In this document: one piece after another, positions 52,756-61,221 of the stretch | How the letters are laid out: each line of letters opens with the position of its first letter | Numbering within the stretch: the stretch's first letter is position 1 | Origin: Frankiales bacterium | GTDB lineage: Bacteria; Actinomycetota; Actinomycetes; S36-B12; CAIYMF01 | Direction: 5' to 3' | Assembly (NCBI GenBank): GCA_016125335.1 | Contig: WGLY01000008.1 | Coordinates: forward strand, 36,600 to 100,599 | DNA length: 64,000 nt | Made by a program: the position numbers and the translations under genes | Notes under the pieces: model-generated | The model's input: the letters and a program-made list of their open reading frames with translations, nothing else | Database searches by the model: none | What the model was told of the DNA's origin: nothing

Positions 52756-54383
52756 GAGGCGGCCACCAGCGCGGCCTCGACGGCGGCTACGGTCAGCCAC
52801 GCCTGCGGCGCGAGCACCTTGCTCACCTGGGGCGCGAACATCGGCGAGCCCACCACGACGTCGGCCGCGGGGCCGTCGGCGACGGCCTCGCCGTCGGCGA
52901 GCACCACCACCCGGGAGGCCACCTCGGCGACGAGCTCGACGTCGTGGGTGGCGAGCACCACGCACCGGCCGGCCTCGGCCTGCTCGCGCAGGGTCGCCAC
53001 CAGGCGCTGCTTGGCGGCGTAGTCGAGGCCGCGGGTGGGCTCGTCGAGCAGCAGCACGGGCGGCTCGGCGGCCAGCACCACGGCGAGCGCGAGCGCGAGG
53101 CGCTGCCCCTCGGACAGGTCGCGCGGGTGCGTGGCGGCGTCGACGTCGGGCGCGAGGCGGTCCAGCAGCCGGCGCGTGGTGCCGGGCGCGAGCCCCGCGT
53201 CGCGGTCGGAGGCCGCGCACTCCTCGCCGACGGCGTCGGCCACGAGCAGGTCGGTCGGCTCCTGCGGCACCAGCCCCACCCGGCGGAGCAGGTCGCGACC
53301 GCGCAGGCGCGACGGCGCGGAGCCGCCCACGGTCACCTCGCCGGAGACGGGCTCGTGCAGCCCGACGAGCGTGGCCAGCAGCGTCGACTTGCCGGCGCCG
53401 TTGCGGCCCATGACGGCGACGATCTCCCCGCCGTCGGCGGTGAGGGACACCCCGCGCAGCGCCGGGACCGTCCCGTGCCGCACCACGGCGTCGCGCACGC
53501 GCAGCGCGGTCCCACCGGCGACGACGTGCAGGGCCGCCCTCGCGCGGCGGGCCGCGTCGTCCACGAGGGGCTCGAGCCGCTCGCGCAGCGGGCCGGCGGC
53601 GCGGCGCGCGTCGCGCACCGACAACGGCAGCGGGTCCCAACCGGCGAGCCGGCCGAGCTCCACCACCGGCGGGGCGACCGGGGCCGTGGCCATAACCTCG
53701 GCGGGCCGGCCGACCTGGAGCGGCACGCCGGGGCCGCCCACCACCACGACGCGGTCGGCGTACTGCACCACGCGCTCGAGGCGGTGCTCGGCCAGCAGCA
53801 CGGTGACGCCGAGGTCGTGCACGAGCCGCTGGAGGGCGGCCAGCACCTCCTCGGCCGCGCCGGGGTCGAGGGCCGAGGTGGGCTCGTCGAGCACGAGCAC
53901 CCGGGGGTGCGTCGTGAGCACCGCGCCGATCGCCACGCGCTGGCGCTGCCCGCCGGAGAGCGCCCGCAGCGGCCGGTGCCGCAGGTCCGCGAGCCCCAGC
54001 AGGTCGAGGGTCTCCTCCACCCGGCGGCGCATGACGTCGGGGGCCAGCCCGATCGACTCCATGCCGTAGGCCAGCTCGTCCTCCACGACGTCGGTGACGA
54101 ACCCGGACATCGGGTCCTGCGGCACGACGCCGACGACGTCGGCCAGCTCGCGCGGCGGGTGGAGCCGGGTGTCGCGGCCGGCGACGGTGACCCGGCCCTG
54201 GAGCGTGCCGCCGGTGAAGTGCGGCACCAGCCCGTTGACGCAGCGCAGCAGCGTCGACTTGCCGCTGCCCGTGCGCCCGACGACGAGGACGAGCTCGCCC
54301 TCCGGCACGTGCAGGTCCACGTGCGCGAGCACCGGTGCGGTGGCGCCGTCGTAGGTGACCGTGACGTCCTCGAAGCGGATCAC
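52752..54383 (-). CDS. Fused ECF transporter ATPase (A-A')
   Basis: 543 residues, two ABC ATPase domains in one chain. First: Walker A GRTGSGKST (36-44), Q-loop VGVVPQDP, signature LSGGQRQR (about 142), Walker B VLVLDEPTSALDPG. Second: GRNGAGKST (about 326), VGLVPQEPTD, LSEGQRLALALAV, LLLDEPTRGLDYAA. The second signature is LSEGQ, a variant. It drives substrate release from the S component together with the T protein. GTG 54383 has GAGGAGG about 8 nt upstream. Overlaps its neighbours at both ends by 4 bp. Confidence 0.92.
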   Translation of the reverse strand: MIRFEDVTVTYDGATAPVLAHVDLHVPEGELVLVVGRTGSGKSTLLRCVNGLVPHFTGGTLQGRVTVAGRDTRLHPPRELADVVGVVPQDPMSGFVTDVVEDELAYGMESIGLAPDVMRRRVEETLDLLGLADLRHRPLRALSGGQRQRVAIGAVLTTHPRVLVLDEPTSALDPGAAEEVLAALQRLVHDLGVTVLLAEHRLERVVQYADRVVVVGGPGVPLQVGRPAEVMATAPVAPPVVELGRLAGWDPLPLSVRDARRAAGPLRERLEPLVDDAARRARAALHVVAGGTALRVRDAVVRHGTVPALRGVSLTADGGEIVAVMGRNGAGKSTLLATLVGLHEPVSGEVTVGGSAPSRLRGRDLLRRVGLVPQEPTDLLVADAVGEECAASDRDAGLAPGTTRRLLDRLAPDVDAATHPRDLSEGQRLALALAVVLAAEPPVLLLDEPTRGLDYAAKQRLVATLREQAEAGRCVVLATHDVELVAEVASRVVVLADGEAVADGPAADVVVGSPMFAPQVSKVLAPQAWLTVAAVEAALVAAS

Positions 54384-55543
54384 GCGGCCACCTCCTCGGC
54401 CGCGGCGCCGACGGTGACGTCGACGACGCGTGCCGGCAGACCGGCGCCGGGCGGCCGGGGGGCGACCCAGCCGGGCAGCGCGCCGAGCAGCACCGCGACC
54501 ACGACGGCCAGCGGCAGCGCCGGCCAGCCGAGCGGTGCCGTCGGGCCGGTGAGCGACTCGGGGTCGAGCACCGAGAGGGCGACGACGACCGCGGCGGGCA
54601 CCAGGCCGCTGGCGGCCACGAGCCACTCCGGCAGCGCCCACGGGTCCGGGCGGTACCGGGTGCGCACGCTGCGCCGGCCGGAGAGCACCAGCCCGACGGC
54701 GGCGGCGCCGAGCCCGAGCCCGAGCAGCGGCAGCGCGACCGGGCCCGGCGTGCCGGCGTCGAGCAGCCCGTAGACGCCGACGGTCACCCCCACGACGCCG
54801 AGCAGCAGGAGCAGCGAGGCCGCGCGCCGGGTGGCCGCCGGCACCGGGCCGGTGCGGCCGTAGCCGCGCGAGTCCATCGCCGCCGCGAGGTCGACGGCGC
54901 GCTCGAGCGCGCCCTCGAGCACCGGCATCACCGAGCCGGCCAGGGCGCGCACCCCGCGGTCGGGCCGCCCGCGCAGCCGGCGCGCGGTGCGCACCCGGTC
55001 GACGTCGCCGACGAGCTGCGGCGCGAAGGTCATCGCCACGACGACGGCCACGCCCACCTCGTAGAGCGCGGCGGGGACGCTGGCCAGCAGGCGGGCGGGC
55101 GAGGCCAGGGAGTTCGCGGCACCGATGCAGGCGAGCATGGCCGCGAGCACCAGGCCCTGGTAGACGGCGAGCACGACCTCCTCGGCGGTGACCGGGCCGC
55201 CGATGCCCACCCCCTCGGCCCAGCCCGGCAGCGCCACGCTCGGCAGCGTGACCACCACGTGCGAGCCGATGCCGGTGCCGAACACCACCGTGAACGCCAC
55301 CCGCACGGCGATCACGACGAGGCCGAGCCGGAGGAAGACGGCGTACGAGCGCGACCACGGCGCGTCGGGACGGCGTCGGGCCACCACGAGGCCGGCGACG
55401 GCGACGAGCAGGCCGAGCAGCAGCGGGTTGGTGGTGCGGCTCGCGGCGGTGGCCAGGCCCAGGGCCCACAGCCACCACGCGCCCGGGTGGGTCCAGCGGG
55501 GGAGGGCGCGCTCGCCCAGGGCGTGCGCGGTCCGGCGGCTCAC
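54380..55543 (-). CDS. ECF transporter T component (CbiQ-like)
   Basis: 387 residues. Five or more spans in the N-terminal two thirds (LWALGLATAASRTTNPLLLG, LRLGLVVIAVRVAFTVVFG, EEVVLAVYQGLVLAAMLACI). Then come the two cytoplasmic coupling helices with Arg motifs (DRVRTARRLRGRPDRGVRAL and AVDLAAAMDSRGYGRTG) that contact the ATPases. A C-terminal extra hydrophobic region of about 130 residues is longer than in classic EcfT/CbiQ. GTG 55541-55543 overlaps the upstream stop by 4 bp. Confidence 0.9.
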   Translation of the reverse strand: MSRRTAHALGERALPRWTHPGAWWLWALGLATAASRTTNPLLLGLLVAVAGLVVARRRPDAPWSRSYAVFLRLGLVVIAVRVAFTVVFGTGIGSHVVVTLPSVALPGWAEGVGIGGPVTAEEVVLAVYQGLVLAAMLACIGAANSLASPARLLASVPAALYEVGVAVVVAMTFAPQLVGDVDRVRTARRLRGRPDRGVRALAGSVMPVLEGALERAVDLAAAMDSRGYGRTGPVPAATRRAASLLLLLGVVGVTVGVYGLLDAGTPGPVALPLLGLGLGAAAVGLVLSGRRSVRTRYRPDPWALPEWLVAASGLVPAAVVVALSVLDPESLTGPTAPLGWPALPLAVVVAVLLGALPGWVAPRPPGAGLPARVVDVTVGAAAEEVAA

Positions 55544-56529
55544 GGCGCGCCGCCCGGGCGCCGGGTGCTCCACCAGGCGGCGAGCCCGACCCCGCCGACG
55601 AGCACCACCCCGGCGACGACGCCCAGCGGCCCGGCGCCCGAGGTCGAGCCGGCGGAGCCCTGCGGCGCGCCGGCCACGGCCGGCAGCGTGGCGCTCGGTG
55701 CCGGCTCGCCGCCGGTGAGCGGGACACCGGCAGCCGTGGCGGCTGCCGTCGCGGCCGGCGCGGCGGTGCCGGTCGCTCGTGCGGTCGGCGAGGTGCTGCT
55801 GCGCGCCGGCGACGAGGCGGCCGTCGTCGGGGAGCGGGACCCCGCGGGCGAGGACGCCGGGCGGGCCGAGGCGGTGGGCGAGCGGCCGGCGGCGGTGCCT
55901 GCGCCGCCCGCGGTGGGCGCCGGCGTCGCGGTGCGGGTGGGGGTGGGGGCCGGGTCCGGGATGACCGGCGCGCACTCCGTGCGGGGGTAGCCGTCCAGGC
56001 CGCAGATCAGCCCGTTGCCGTCGGTCCGGACGACCACGGGCGGCGTGGCGTCGGCCAGCGCCGTGCCCCCGGTGGGGCGGGGCGAGGCCGGCAGCACGAG
56101 GCACTCGCGCCGTACGGCTGTCGTCGTGGGCGGCTGCTCGCCGGGCGGGGCGTCGGCCGCGGTGCCGTAGTCGATCACCAGCGCGACGCGCACGGAGCCC
56201 TGCTGCGGGCTCGTGCCCGGGCAGAGGTCGGCGTACCCGGGCAGCGCGCGCGGCGGCGTGCCGCCCCGGGTGGTGGACGTCGCGAACCGCCAGCCGAGCA
56301 CCCACGTGTCGGCCACGCCGTGCGACGCCGGGCCCTGCGGGGCGAACATCCAGCCGGTGTGCGCGGGCCCGGTGCCGCTGCCCCACCAGTACGTCCAGTA
56401 CCGGTAGGTCGCCGCCTGGGCCGGCGCGGCCCAGACCGCGGGCAGCAGCAGCGCCGCGATCGCGGCGAGCACGCCGACGAGGGCCGGCCGGCGCGCGGCG
56501 GCGGCCCTCGGTCGGCGGGTGGCGCTCAC
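55540..56529 (-). CDS. SCO2322-type secreted, membrane-anchored protein
   Basis: 329 residues. Signal peptide (ALVGVLAAIAALLLPAVWAA, cleavage near AQA, residue 39). The mature domain opens YRYWTYWWGSGTGPAHTGWM, the pattern of the SCO2322 family, and has paired Cys residues (DLCPGT, RECLVL, LICGLDGYPRTECAPVI). A long Pro/Thr/Ala-rich stalk (residues 190-285) leads to a C-terminal span (PLGVVAGVVLVGGVGLAAWW) and STRRPGG. It is thus tethered outside the membrane. It sits between the barrel protein and the T component in all overlapping frames, implying a part in B12 uptake. Confidence 0.82.
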   Translation of the reverse strand: MSATRRPRAAAARRPALVGVLAAIAALLLPAVWAAPAQAATYRYWTYWWGSGTGPAHTGWMFAPQGPASHGVADTWVLGWRFATSTTRGGTPPRALPGYADLCPGTSPQQGSVRVALVIDYGTAADAPPGEQPPTTTAVRRECLVLPASPRPTGGTALADATPPVVVRTDGNGLICGLDGYPRTECAPVIPDPAPTPTRTATPAPTAGGAGTAAGRSPTASARPASSPAGSRSPTTAASSPARSSTSPTARATGTAAPAATAAATAAGVPLTGGEPAPSATLPAVAGAPQGSAGSTSGAGPLGVVAGVVLVGGVGLAAWWSTRRPGGAP

Positions 56530-57980
56530 GAATGCGCCCCCCGGCGGCGGCCGTAGGCCAGCACCAGCGCGCCGAGCCCCATGAGGCCGAGGCCGCCGAC
56601 GCCCAGGGGCACGGTGAGCGGTGTCGCCCCCGTGGGCGGCAGCGAGGCCGCGTCGCCCGGGTCGTCGTTGGGGGAGGCGTGGGTGCCCGACGCCGAGGGC
56701 GAGGGCGAGGCGGTGGTGCCGCTCGGGGTGGGCGTCGCCGTCGCCGCGGCGGTGCGCATGGTCGCGCCGATGCGGGTGACCGCGGCGTCGACGGTGGTGC
56801 TCGCGGCCCCGGCCGCGTGCGCGGCGAGCGCGACCACGCCGAGCAGCCCCGGCTCGTCGGAGGAGGCGGTCGCGGTCCTCGCGTGCGGAGCAGCGAGCGC
56901 CGCGGCGGTCGACGAGCCGGACGCGGTCGAGGGCGCGGCGGACCCGCTGGCCAGGCCGGCGGCGGGCAGCCCCGTCGCCGTGGTCAGCGTGGCGATCGCC
57001 GCGTCGAGCTGCGTGCGGCCCACGCCGGCCGCGGCCAGCGACAGGGCGGCCCAGGCGGTGTCGCCCGCCGACACGGTGCCCGGCCGGCGGGCGCCGGTCG
57101 AGTAGTCGAACTGCGGGATCGCGCCGCCGAAGGCGTCGAGCACCCGGGCGATGTGGCCGGCTCCCAGCGCGGCGGGGGAGTCGCTCGTGGCGACGGGTGC
57201 CGGGGTGCAGGTCTGGCGGGGGACGTCGGTGCTCACCGTGGCGGCAGCCAGCGGCAGCGCCGCCCCGGTGAGCGCGAGCGTGGCCTGCACGCTCGCCGCG
57301 TCGTTGTCGGTCAGCCCGGCGCCGTAGTCCTGGAACGCGAACCCGCCGTCGTCGTCGGTGGCCGCGCCGTCGCAGCCGATCTGGAGCGAGGCGAGGAAGT
57401 CCGCGGCCGACGGCCCGCCGCTCGCGACGGCCGACGGCGTGCGACCCGCCGAGCCCGTCGCGAACAGGACCACCGCGGTGGAGTTGGCGTCGGAGTCGCC
57501 GCCGGCGAAGTAGGGGAACCCGCCGTCGGGCCGCTGCGCGGCCAGCGCCCAGCCGAGCGCGCGGTCGGCCTCGGCCCCGTGCCCGAGGGCGCGCAGCGCC
57601 ACGGACGCCATGCCGGTGGAGTTGGTGTCCTCCCCGGAGTAGGTCGCCGGGTCCGACGGGGAGCAGGCGGCGGCGGGGTCGGCCCGGAAGGCCTCGAACC
57701 CGCCGTCGGCGCACTGCTGGGCCAGCAGCCAGTGCACCGCGTCGGCGGGCGGGGTGGTGCCGGCGGCCGCGTAGGCCAGCAGGGCCAGCGACTGGCGGAA
57801 CACGCCGTCGTAGGTGGGGTCCTGGCTGCCGAACAGGCCCACCTGCACGGGGGCGGCGGAGCGGGTGGCCGCCTGCGCGGCGGGGGCGAGCGGGAGCGAC
57901 GCCGCGAGCGCGACGGCTGCCGCGGCCGTGAGCACGGCTGCGGCGGAGCCGGCGCGGTGCCGGCCTCGGGTGACGACCAC
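56526..57980 (-). CDS. Cell-wall-anchored alpha/alpha-barrel protein, putative B12 binder
   Basis: 484 residues. Signal peptide to about residue 37 (cleavage AQA/AT). The body has prenyltransferase/squalene-cyclase-type repeats (VHWLLAQQCADGGFEAFRAD, LGWALAAQRPDGGFPYFAGG, FLASLQIGCDGAATDDDGGF). That is the fold also used by animal intrinsic factor and transcobalamin. The C-terminus is a sortase signal: LPPTG near 447-451, hydrophobic stretch VPLGVGGLGLMGLGALVLAY, then RRRGAH. Start GTG 57980 has AAAGGA 6 nt upstream. First gene behind the cobalamin riboswitch, so a surface B12/corrinoid-binding role is inferred. No terpenoid chemistry is expected. Confidence 0.82.
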   Translation of the reverse strand: MVVTRGRHRAGSAAAVLTAAAAVALAASLPLAPAAQAATRSAAPVQVGLFGSQDPTYDGVFRQSLALLAYAAAGTTPPADAVHWLLAQQCADGGFEAFRADPAAACSPSDPATYSGEDTNSTGMASVALRALGHGAEADRALGWALAAQRPDGGFPYFAGGDSDANSTAVVLFATGSAGRTPSAVASGGPSAADFLASLQIGCDGAATDDDGGFAFQDYGAGLTDNDAASVQATLALTGAALPLAAATVSTDVPRQTCTPAPVATSDSPAALGAGHIARVLDAFGGAIPQFDYSTGARRPGTVSAGDTAWAALSLAAAGVGRTQLDAAIATLTTATGLPAAGLASGSAAPSTASGSSTAAALAAPHARTATASSDEPGLLGVVALAAHAAGAASTTVDAAVTRIGATMRTAAATATPTPSGTTASPSPSASGTHASPNDDPGDAASLPPTGATPLTVPLGVGGLGLMGLGALVLAYGRRRGAHS

Positions 57981-58138
57981 AGGGGGTCCTTTCCGGTGAG
58001 CGGTTACGAACCAGACGGTCCGGACAGCTCCCCGGGGTGGCACGTGCGACGCCCCCCGACCCGGTCGAGGACCGGAGCGAGGGGCGCGAGACGGGTGGAC
58101 CGGGAACGGTCCGGGCTCCTGCCGTAGACCTCGACGGG
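57981..58138 (-). promoter_or_regulatory. Riboswitch expression platform / leader
   Basis: 158-nt leader between the aptamer and the first start codon. It holds at least one tight hairpin (GGACCG-N4-CGGTCC, 58097-58112) and ends with the SD AAAGGA (57987-57992). It could act by hiding the SD or by termination; which one cannot be decided by eye. No ORF. Confidence 0.5.
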
Positions 58139-58285
58139 GTGAGCCTCTCGCGCCCGCCAGGTGCTCCGGCTCGCCGTCGCCGCACGGGTGTCCGCGCGGA
58201 ACGGCCTACGGTTGCGGGTTCAGCGCCGGGTTCGGACCGGCTTCCCCTGGACGTCAGGCACGTGATGTTCAGTTGTGGGCCTCAC
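58139..58285 (-). ncRNA. Cobalamin (AdoCbl) riboswitch aptamer
   Basis: On the minus strand the conserved core reads GGGGAAGCCGGTCCGAACCC, then GCTGAACCCGCAACCGT (58247 down to about 58209). The B12 box is AGCCGGAGCACCTGGCGGG (58171-58153), matching rAGYCMGgAgACCkGCC. A P1 stem can form between GTGAGGCC at the 5' end and GGCTCAC at the 3' end (one bulged G). Binding of adenosylcobalamin should shut off the eight-gene operon downstream. Confidence 0.93.
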
Positions 58286-58344
58286 CGTACACGCGCGGGA
58301 CCCCCCGGCGGACCAGGGTCGGCCAGGGGGTCCCGGGGACGGCG

Positions 58345-58560
58345 TCAGGCCGGCGGGTGCAGGCTCATCGGGCCGTAGACCGCGCGGTCGTCCTCGAGCA
58401 GGCTCACGGCGTCGACGCCGGCGTCGAGCAGGGTGCGCCACTCCTCGCCGATCCAGCTCTCCGCGTCGGACTGCGCGGGGAAGCCCTCGGGCAGCCCGGG
58501 CGGCAGCGCGGTTGCGGGCGAGCCGTCGGCCCGCTCGTAGCGCCAGGTCCAGGTGCTCAC
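58345..58560 (-). CDS. Small conserved hypothetical protein (71 aa)
   Basis: 71 residues. Compact acidic protein: STWTWRYERADGSPATALPP, then QSDAESWIGEEWRTLLDAGV and EDDRAVYGPMSLHPPA. The WIGE-W and YGPMSL pieces recur in small actinobacterial proteins of unknown role. GTG 58558-58560 overlaps the aldo/keto reductase stop by 4 bp, so it is coexpressed with it. No catalytic residues recognised. Confidence 0.7.
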   Translation of the reverse strand: MSTWTWRYERADGSPATALPPGLPEGFPAQSDAESWIGEEWRTLLDAGVDAVSLLEDDRAVYGPMSLHPPA

Positions 58561-59555
58561 GGCCGCGTCGCCGGCGAGACGGTGCGCCGGGGGTCGGTCA
58601 GCACGACGTCGCCCAGCACGCCGTCGATCGCGGCCATGAGGTCGTCCTCGAGCCGCACCCCGCTGGCCTTCACGTTGTCGAGCAGCTGCTCGGGACGCGT
58701 GGCGCCCACGATCGCCGAGGAGATGAAGTCGTGCTGGAGCACCCACGCGACGGCGAGCTGGGCCATCGTGAGGCCGGCCTGCTCCGCGAGGGGGCGCAGC
58801 CCCTGCACCGCGGTGAGGATCGGCTCGGTGCGCAGCCGCTCGGTGAACTGCCCGCCGTTGGGGTCGGTGGCGCGCGAGCCCTCGGGCGGGGGCTGGCCCG
58901 GGAGGTACTTGCCGGTGAGCACGCCCTGGGCGATGGGGCTCCACACGATCTGGCCGAGGCCGAGCTCCACGCTGGTGGGCACGACCTCCGCCTCGATGAC
59001 GCGGTAGAGCATGGAGTACTGCGGCTGGTTGGAGATCAGCCGGTCGAAGCCCATCCGGTCGGCGATCTCGACGGCCTCGCGGATCTGCGCGGCGTCCCAC
59101 TCGGAGACGCCGACGTAGAGCACCTTGCCCGCGCGGACGAGGTCGTCGAACGCGCGCAGCGTCTCCTCGAGCGGGGTCTCGTGGTCGTAGCGGTGGGCCT
59201 GGTAGAGGTCGACGTAGTCGGTGCCCAGCCGGCGCAGCGAGCCGTTGATGCTCTCGTGGATGTGCTTGCGCGACAGGCCGCGGTCGTTGGGCCCGGGACC
59301 GGTCGGCCAGTAGACCTTGGTGAAGATCTCGAGGCCCTCGCGGCGCTGGCCCTTGAGCGCCCGTCCGAGGACCTCCTCGGCGCGGGTGGCGGCGTAGACG
59401 TCCGCGGTGTCGAAGGTCGTGACGCCGGAGTCGAGCGCCGCGTGCACGCACGCGACGGCGGCGTCCTCCTCCACCTGCGACCCGTGGGTGATCCAGTTGC
59501 CGTACGAGATCTCGCTGACCTTGAGGCCGCTGCGGCCGAGGTATCGATGCTCCAT
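58557..59555 (-). CDS. Aldo/keto reductase (Kv-beta/YghZ-like)
   Basis: 332 residues. TIM-barrel NADPH oxidoreductase: MEHRYLGRSGLKVSEISYGN, TTFDTADVYAATRAEEVLGR (Asp/Tyr), LEIFTKVYWP (Lys), DLYQAHRYD (His), VLYVGVSEWDAAQIREAV and IVGATRPEQLLDNV. The KVYWPTGPGPNDRGLSRKHI loop is typical of the potassium-channel beta-subunit-like group. ATG 59555 follows TAGGGT (59563-59568) by 7 nt: leaderless. Coupled to the 71-aa protein. Confidence 0.92.
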   Translation of the reverse strand: MEHRYLGRSGLKVSEISYGNWITHGSQVEEDAAVACVHAALDSGVTTFDTADVYAATRAEEVLGRALKGQRREGLEIFTKVYWPTGPGPNDRGLSRKHIHESINGSLRRLGTDYVDLYQAHRYDHETPLEETLRAFDDLVRAGKVLYVGVSEWDAAQIREAVEIADRMGFDRLISNQPQYSMLYRVIEAEVVPTSVELGLGQIVWSPIAQGVLTGKYLPGQPPPEGSRATDPNGGQFTERLRTEPILTAVQGLRPLAEQAGLTMAQLAVAWVLQHDFISSAIVGATRPEQLLDNVKASGVRLEDDLMAAIDGVLGDVVLTDPRRTVSPATRP

Positions 59556-59639
59556 GGCCGCGACCCTATGCCGGGTGCCCGACGACGGCTCGCGGGGCTC
59601 GGCGCGGCCGAGCCGTCCGGCGGCGGGCGGGTCGCCGGG

Positions 59640-60278
59640 TCAGGCCTTCGCGGCCTTGGGCGGCTTGGGCTGGCCGTTCCAGCGCACCTTGGGCGGGGGC
59701 AGCCGCAGCTTGCGGATCTGGAGGCCGCGCAGCACGCCGTAGAGCGCCGTGCCCTTGGTGCCGTAGACCTCGCGCCCGCGGTCGTCGCGCGTCGCGGTGA
59801 CCTTGGGGTCGGCGTCGGGGAACTCCGACTTCAGCGTGCTGCGGACCCGCAGGGCGATCACGGCGGAGTCGACGACGACGCCGATCATCATGAACAGCCA
59901 CACCCAGATCAGCACGACCTGGAGCACCTCGACCCGCACGAACCCGAGGACGAGCACGAGCACGGCGACCGGGATGAACAGCTCGCCCAGGCTGATCCGC
60001 CCGTCGACGAGGTCCCGCACGCGGGCCTTGATGGGTCCGCGGTCGCGCGAGGGCAGCCGCCGCTCGTCGCCGGACCGAAGCGCGGCCTGCGCCTCGAACC
60101 GGATCTGGCGCTCCGCGTCGCGGGCCGCCTTGCGCGCCGACTTGGGGTCGGTGGTGCCGGCCAGCGCGGCCTTGCGGGCGGCCTCGGCCTCCTTGCGCGT
60201 GGGCGTCGGACGGCCCTTGCCCGCGGTGACGGTGGCGGTGTCGGTGGGGGAGGCCTCGGTCGGCTTGCGGCGGAACAC
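59640..60278 (-). CDS. DUF3043 membrane protein
   Basis: 212 residues. Lys/Arg/Ala-rich N-terminus (GKGRPTPTRKEAEAARKAAL), basic linker (RDRGPIKARVRDLVDGRISL), two spans (FIPVAVLVLVLGFVRVEVL and VLIWVWLFMMIGVVVDSAVI) and a basic C-terminus (LPPPKVRWNGQPKPPKAAKA). DUF3043 is confined to actinobacteria and has no known role. GTG 60276-60278 is 7 nt after TAGGGT (60286-60291): leaderless. Divergent from pspA. Confidence 0.88.
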   Translation of the reverse strand: MFRRKPTEASPTDTATVTAGKGRPTPTRKEAEAARKAALAGTTDPKSARKAARDAERQIRFEAQAALRSGDERRLPSRDRGPIKARVRDLVDGRISLGELFIPVAVLVLVLGFVRVEVLQVVLIWVWLFMMIGVVVDSAVIALRVRSTLKSEFPDADPKVTATRDDRGREVYGTKGTALYGVLRGLQIRKLRLPPPKVRWNGQPKPPKAAKA

Positions 60279-60432
60279 GGGCCCCACCCTACGGCCGGCG
60301 CCCGGGCCGTCCGACCGGAGAGGCCGGGCCCGGCGGCCCGGATGCCGGGCGACAGCCGCACGCGCGGCGGATAAGTTGGAGGCGCACGGCAGGGCAGCCG
60401 TGCCACCGACGCCGACGAAGGGGGCGCCCGCG

Positions 60433-61203
60433 ATGGGCCTCTGGCAGCGCTTCACCCTCATCTTCAAGTCCAAGGCCAACAAGGTGCTGGACAAGGCGGA
60501 GGACCCGCGCGAGACGCTCGACTACTCCTACGAGAAGCAGCTCGAGCTGCTTCAGAAGGTGCGCCGCGGCGTCGCCGACGTGGCGACGAGCCGCAAGCGC
60601 CTCGAGCTCCAGCTCACCCAGCTCCAGCAGCAGAGCGACAAGCTGGAGGGCCAGGCGAAGGCCGCGCTCGCCGGCGGTCGCGAGGACCTCGCCCGCGAGG
60701 CGCTCACCCGCCGGTCCGGGCTGGCCACCCAGATCACCGACCTGCAGGCGCAGCACGCCCAGCTCGCCGACCAGGAGGAGAAGCTCGTCCAGGCCAGCCA
60801 GCGCCTCCAGGCGAAGGTGGAGTCCTTCCGCACGAAGAAGGAGACCATCAAGGCCACCTACTCGGCCGCCGAGGCGCAGACGAAGATCAACGAGGCGTTC
60901 TCCGGGATCTCCGAGGAGCTCGGCGACGTCGGCATGGCGATCCAGCGCGCCGAGGACAAGACCGCGCAGCTCCAGGCGCGCGGGCAGGCCATCGACGAGC
61001 TGCTGGCCTCGGGCGCGCTCGAGGACGCCACCGGCACCAGCAAGGACTCCATCACCCTCGAGCTCGAGCGGATGGCGAGCGGCAACGACGTCGAGACGCA
61101 GCTGGCCGCCCTGCGGGCCGAGGTCTCCGGGGCCGCGCCGGCCCCGGCCATCGAGGCTCCCGCCGAGGCACCCGCGCCGCCGGCGGGCGAGTCGCAGGCC
61201 TAG
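60433..61203 (+). CDS. pspA: Phage shock protein A (PspA/IM30)
   Basis: 256 residues. Almost entirely coiled coil: the amphipathic N-terminus GLWQRFTLIFKSKANKVLDK binds membranes, followed by ETLDYSYEKQLELLQKVRRG and repeated heptads (LQLTQLQQQSDKLEGQAKAA). A Pro/Ala-rich tail ends the protein. PspA forms ESCRT-III-like scaffolds on damaged membrane. ATG 60433 has a GAAGGGG SD. A -10-like TAAGTT (60372-60377) lies upstream. First gene of the PSP cluster with pspAA 18 nt downstream. Confidence 0.94.
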   Translation: MGLWQRFTLIFKSKANKVLDKAEDPRETLDYSYEKQLELLQKVRRGVADVATSRKRLELQLTQLQQQSDKLEGQAKAALAGGREDLAREALTRRSGLATQITDLQAQHAQLADQEEKLVQASQRLQAKVESFRTKKETIKATYSAAEAQTKINEAFSGISEELGDVGMAIQRAEDKTAQLQARGQAIDELLASGALEDATGTSKDSITLELERMASGNDVETQLAALRAEVSGAAPAPAIEAPAEAPAPPAGESQA

Positions 61204-61221
61204 TCCGCGAAGGGGGTTCCC

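Noticed and set aside
56526..57980. Terpene cyclase or prenyltransferase reading for the barrel protein.
   Set aside because: It has a signal peptide and sortase anchor and no DXDD or zinc site was seen; the B12 operon context fits a binding protein better.
58201..58260. tRNA-like T-loop (GTTCGGACC) near the B12 operon.
   Set aside because: It is part of the cobalamin aptamer core; no acceptor stem, anticodon arm or CCA-proximal structure is present.
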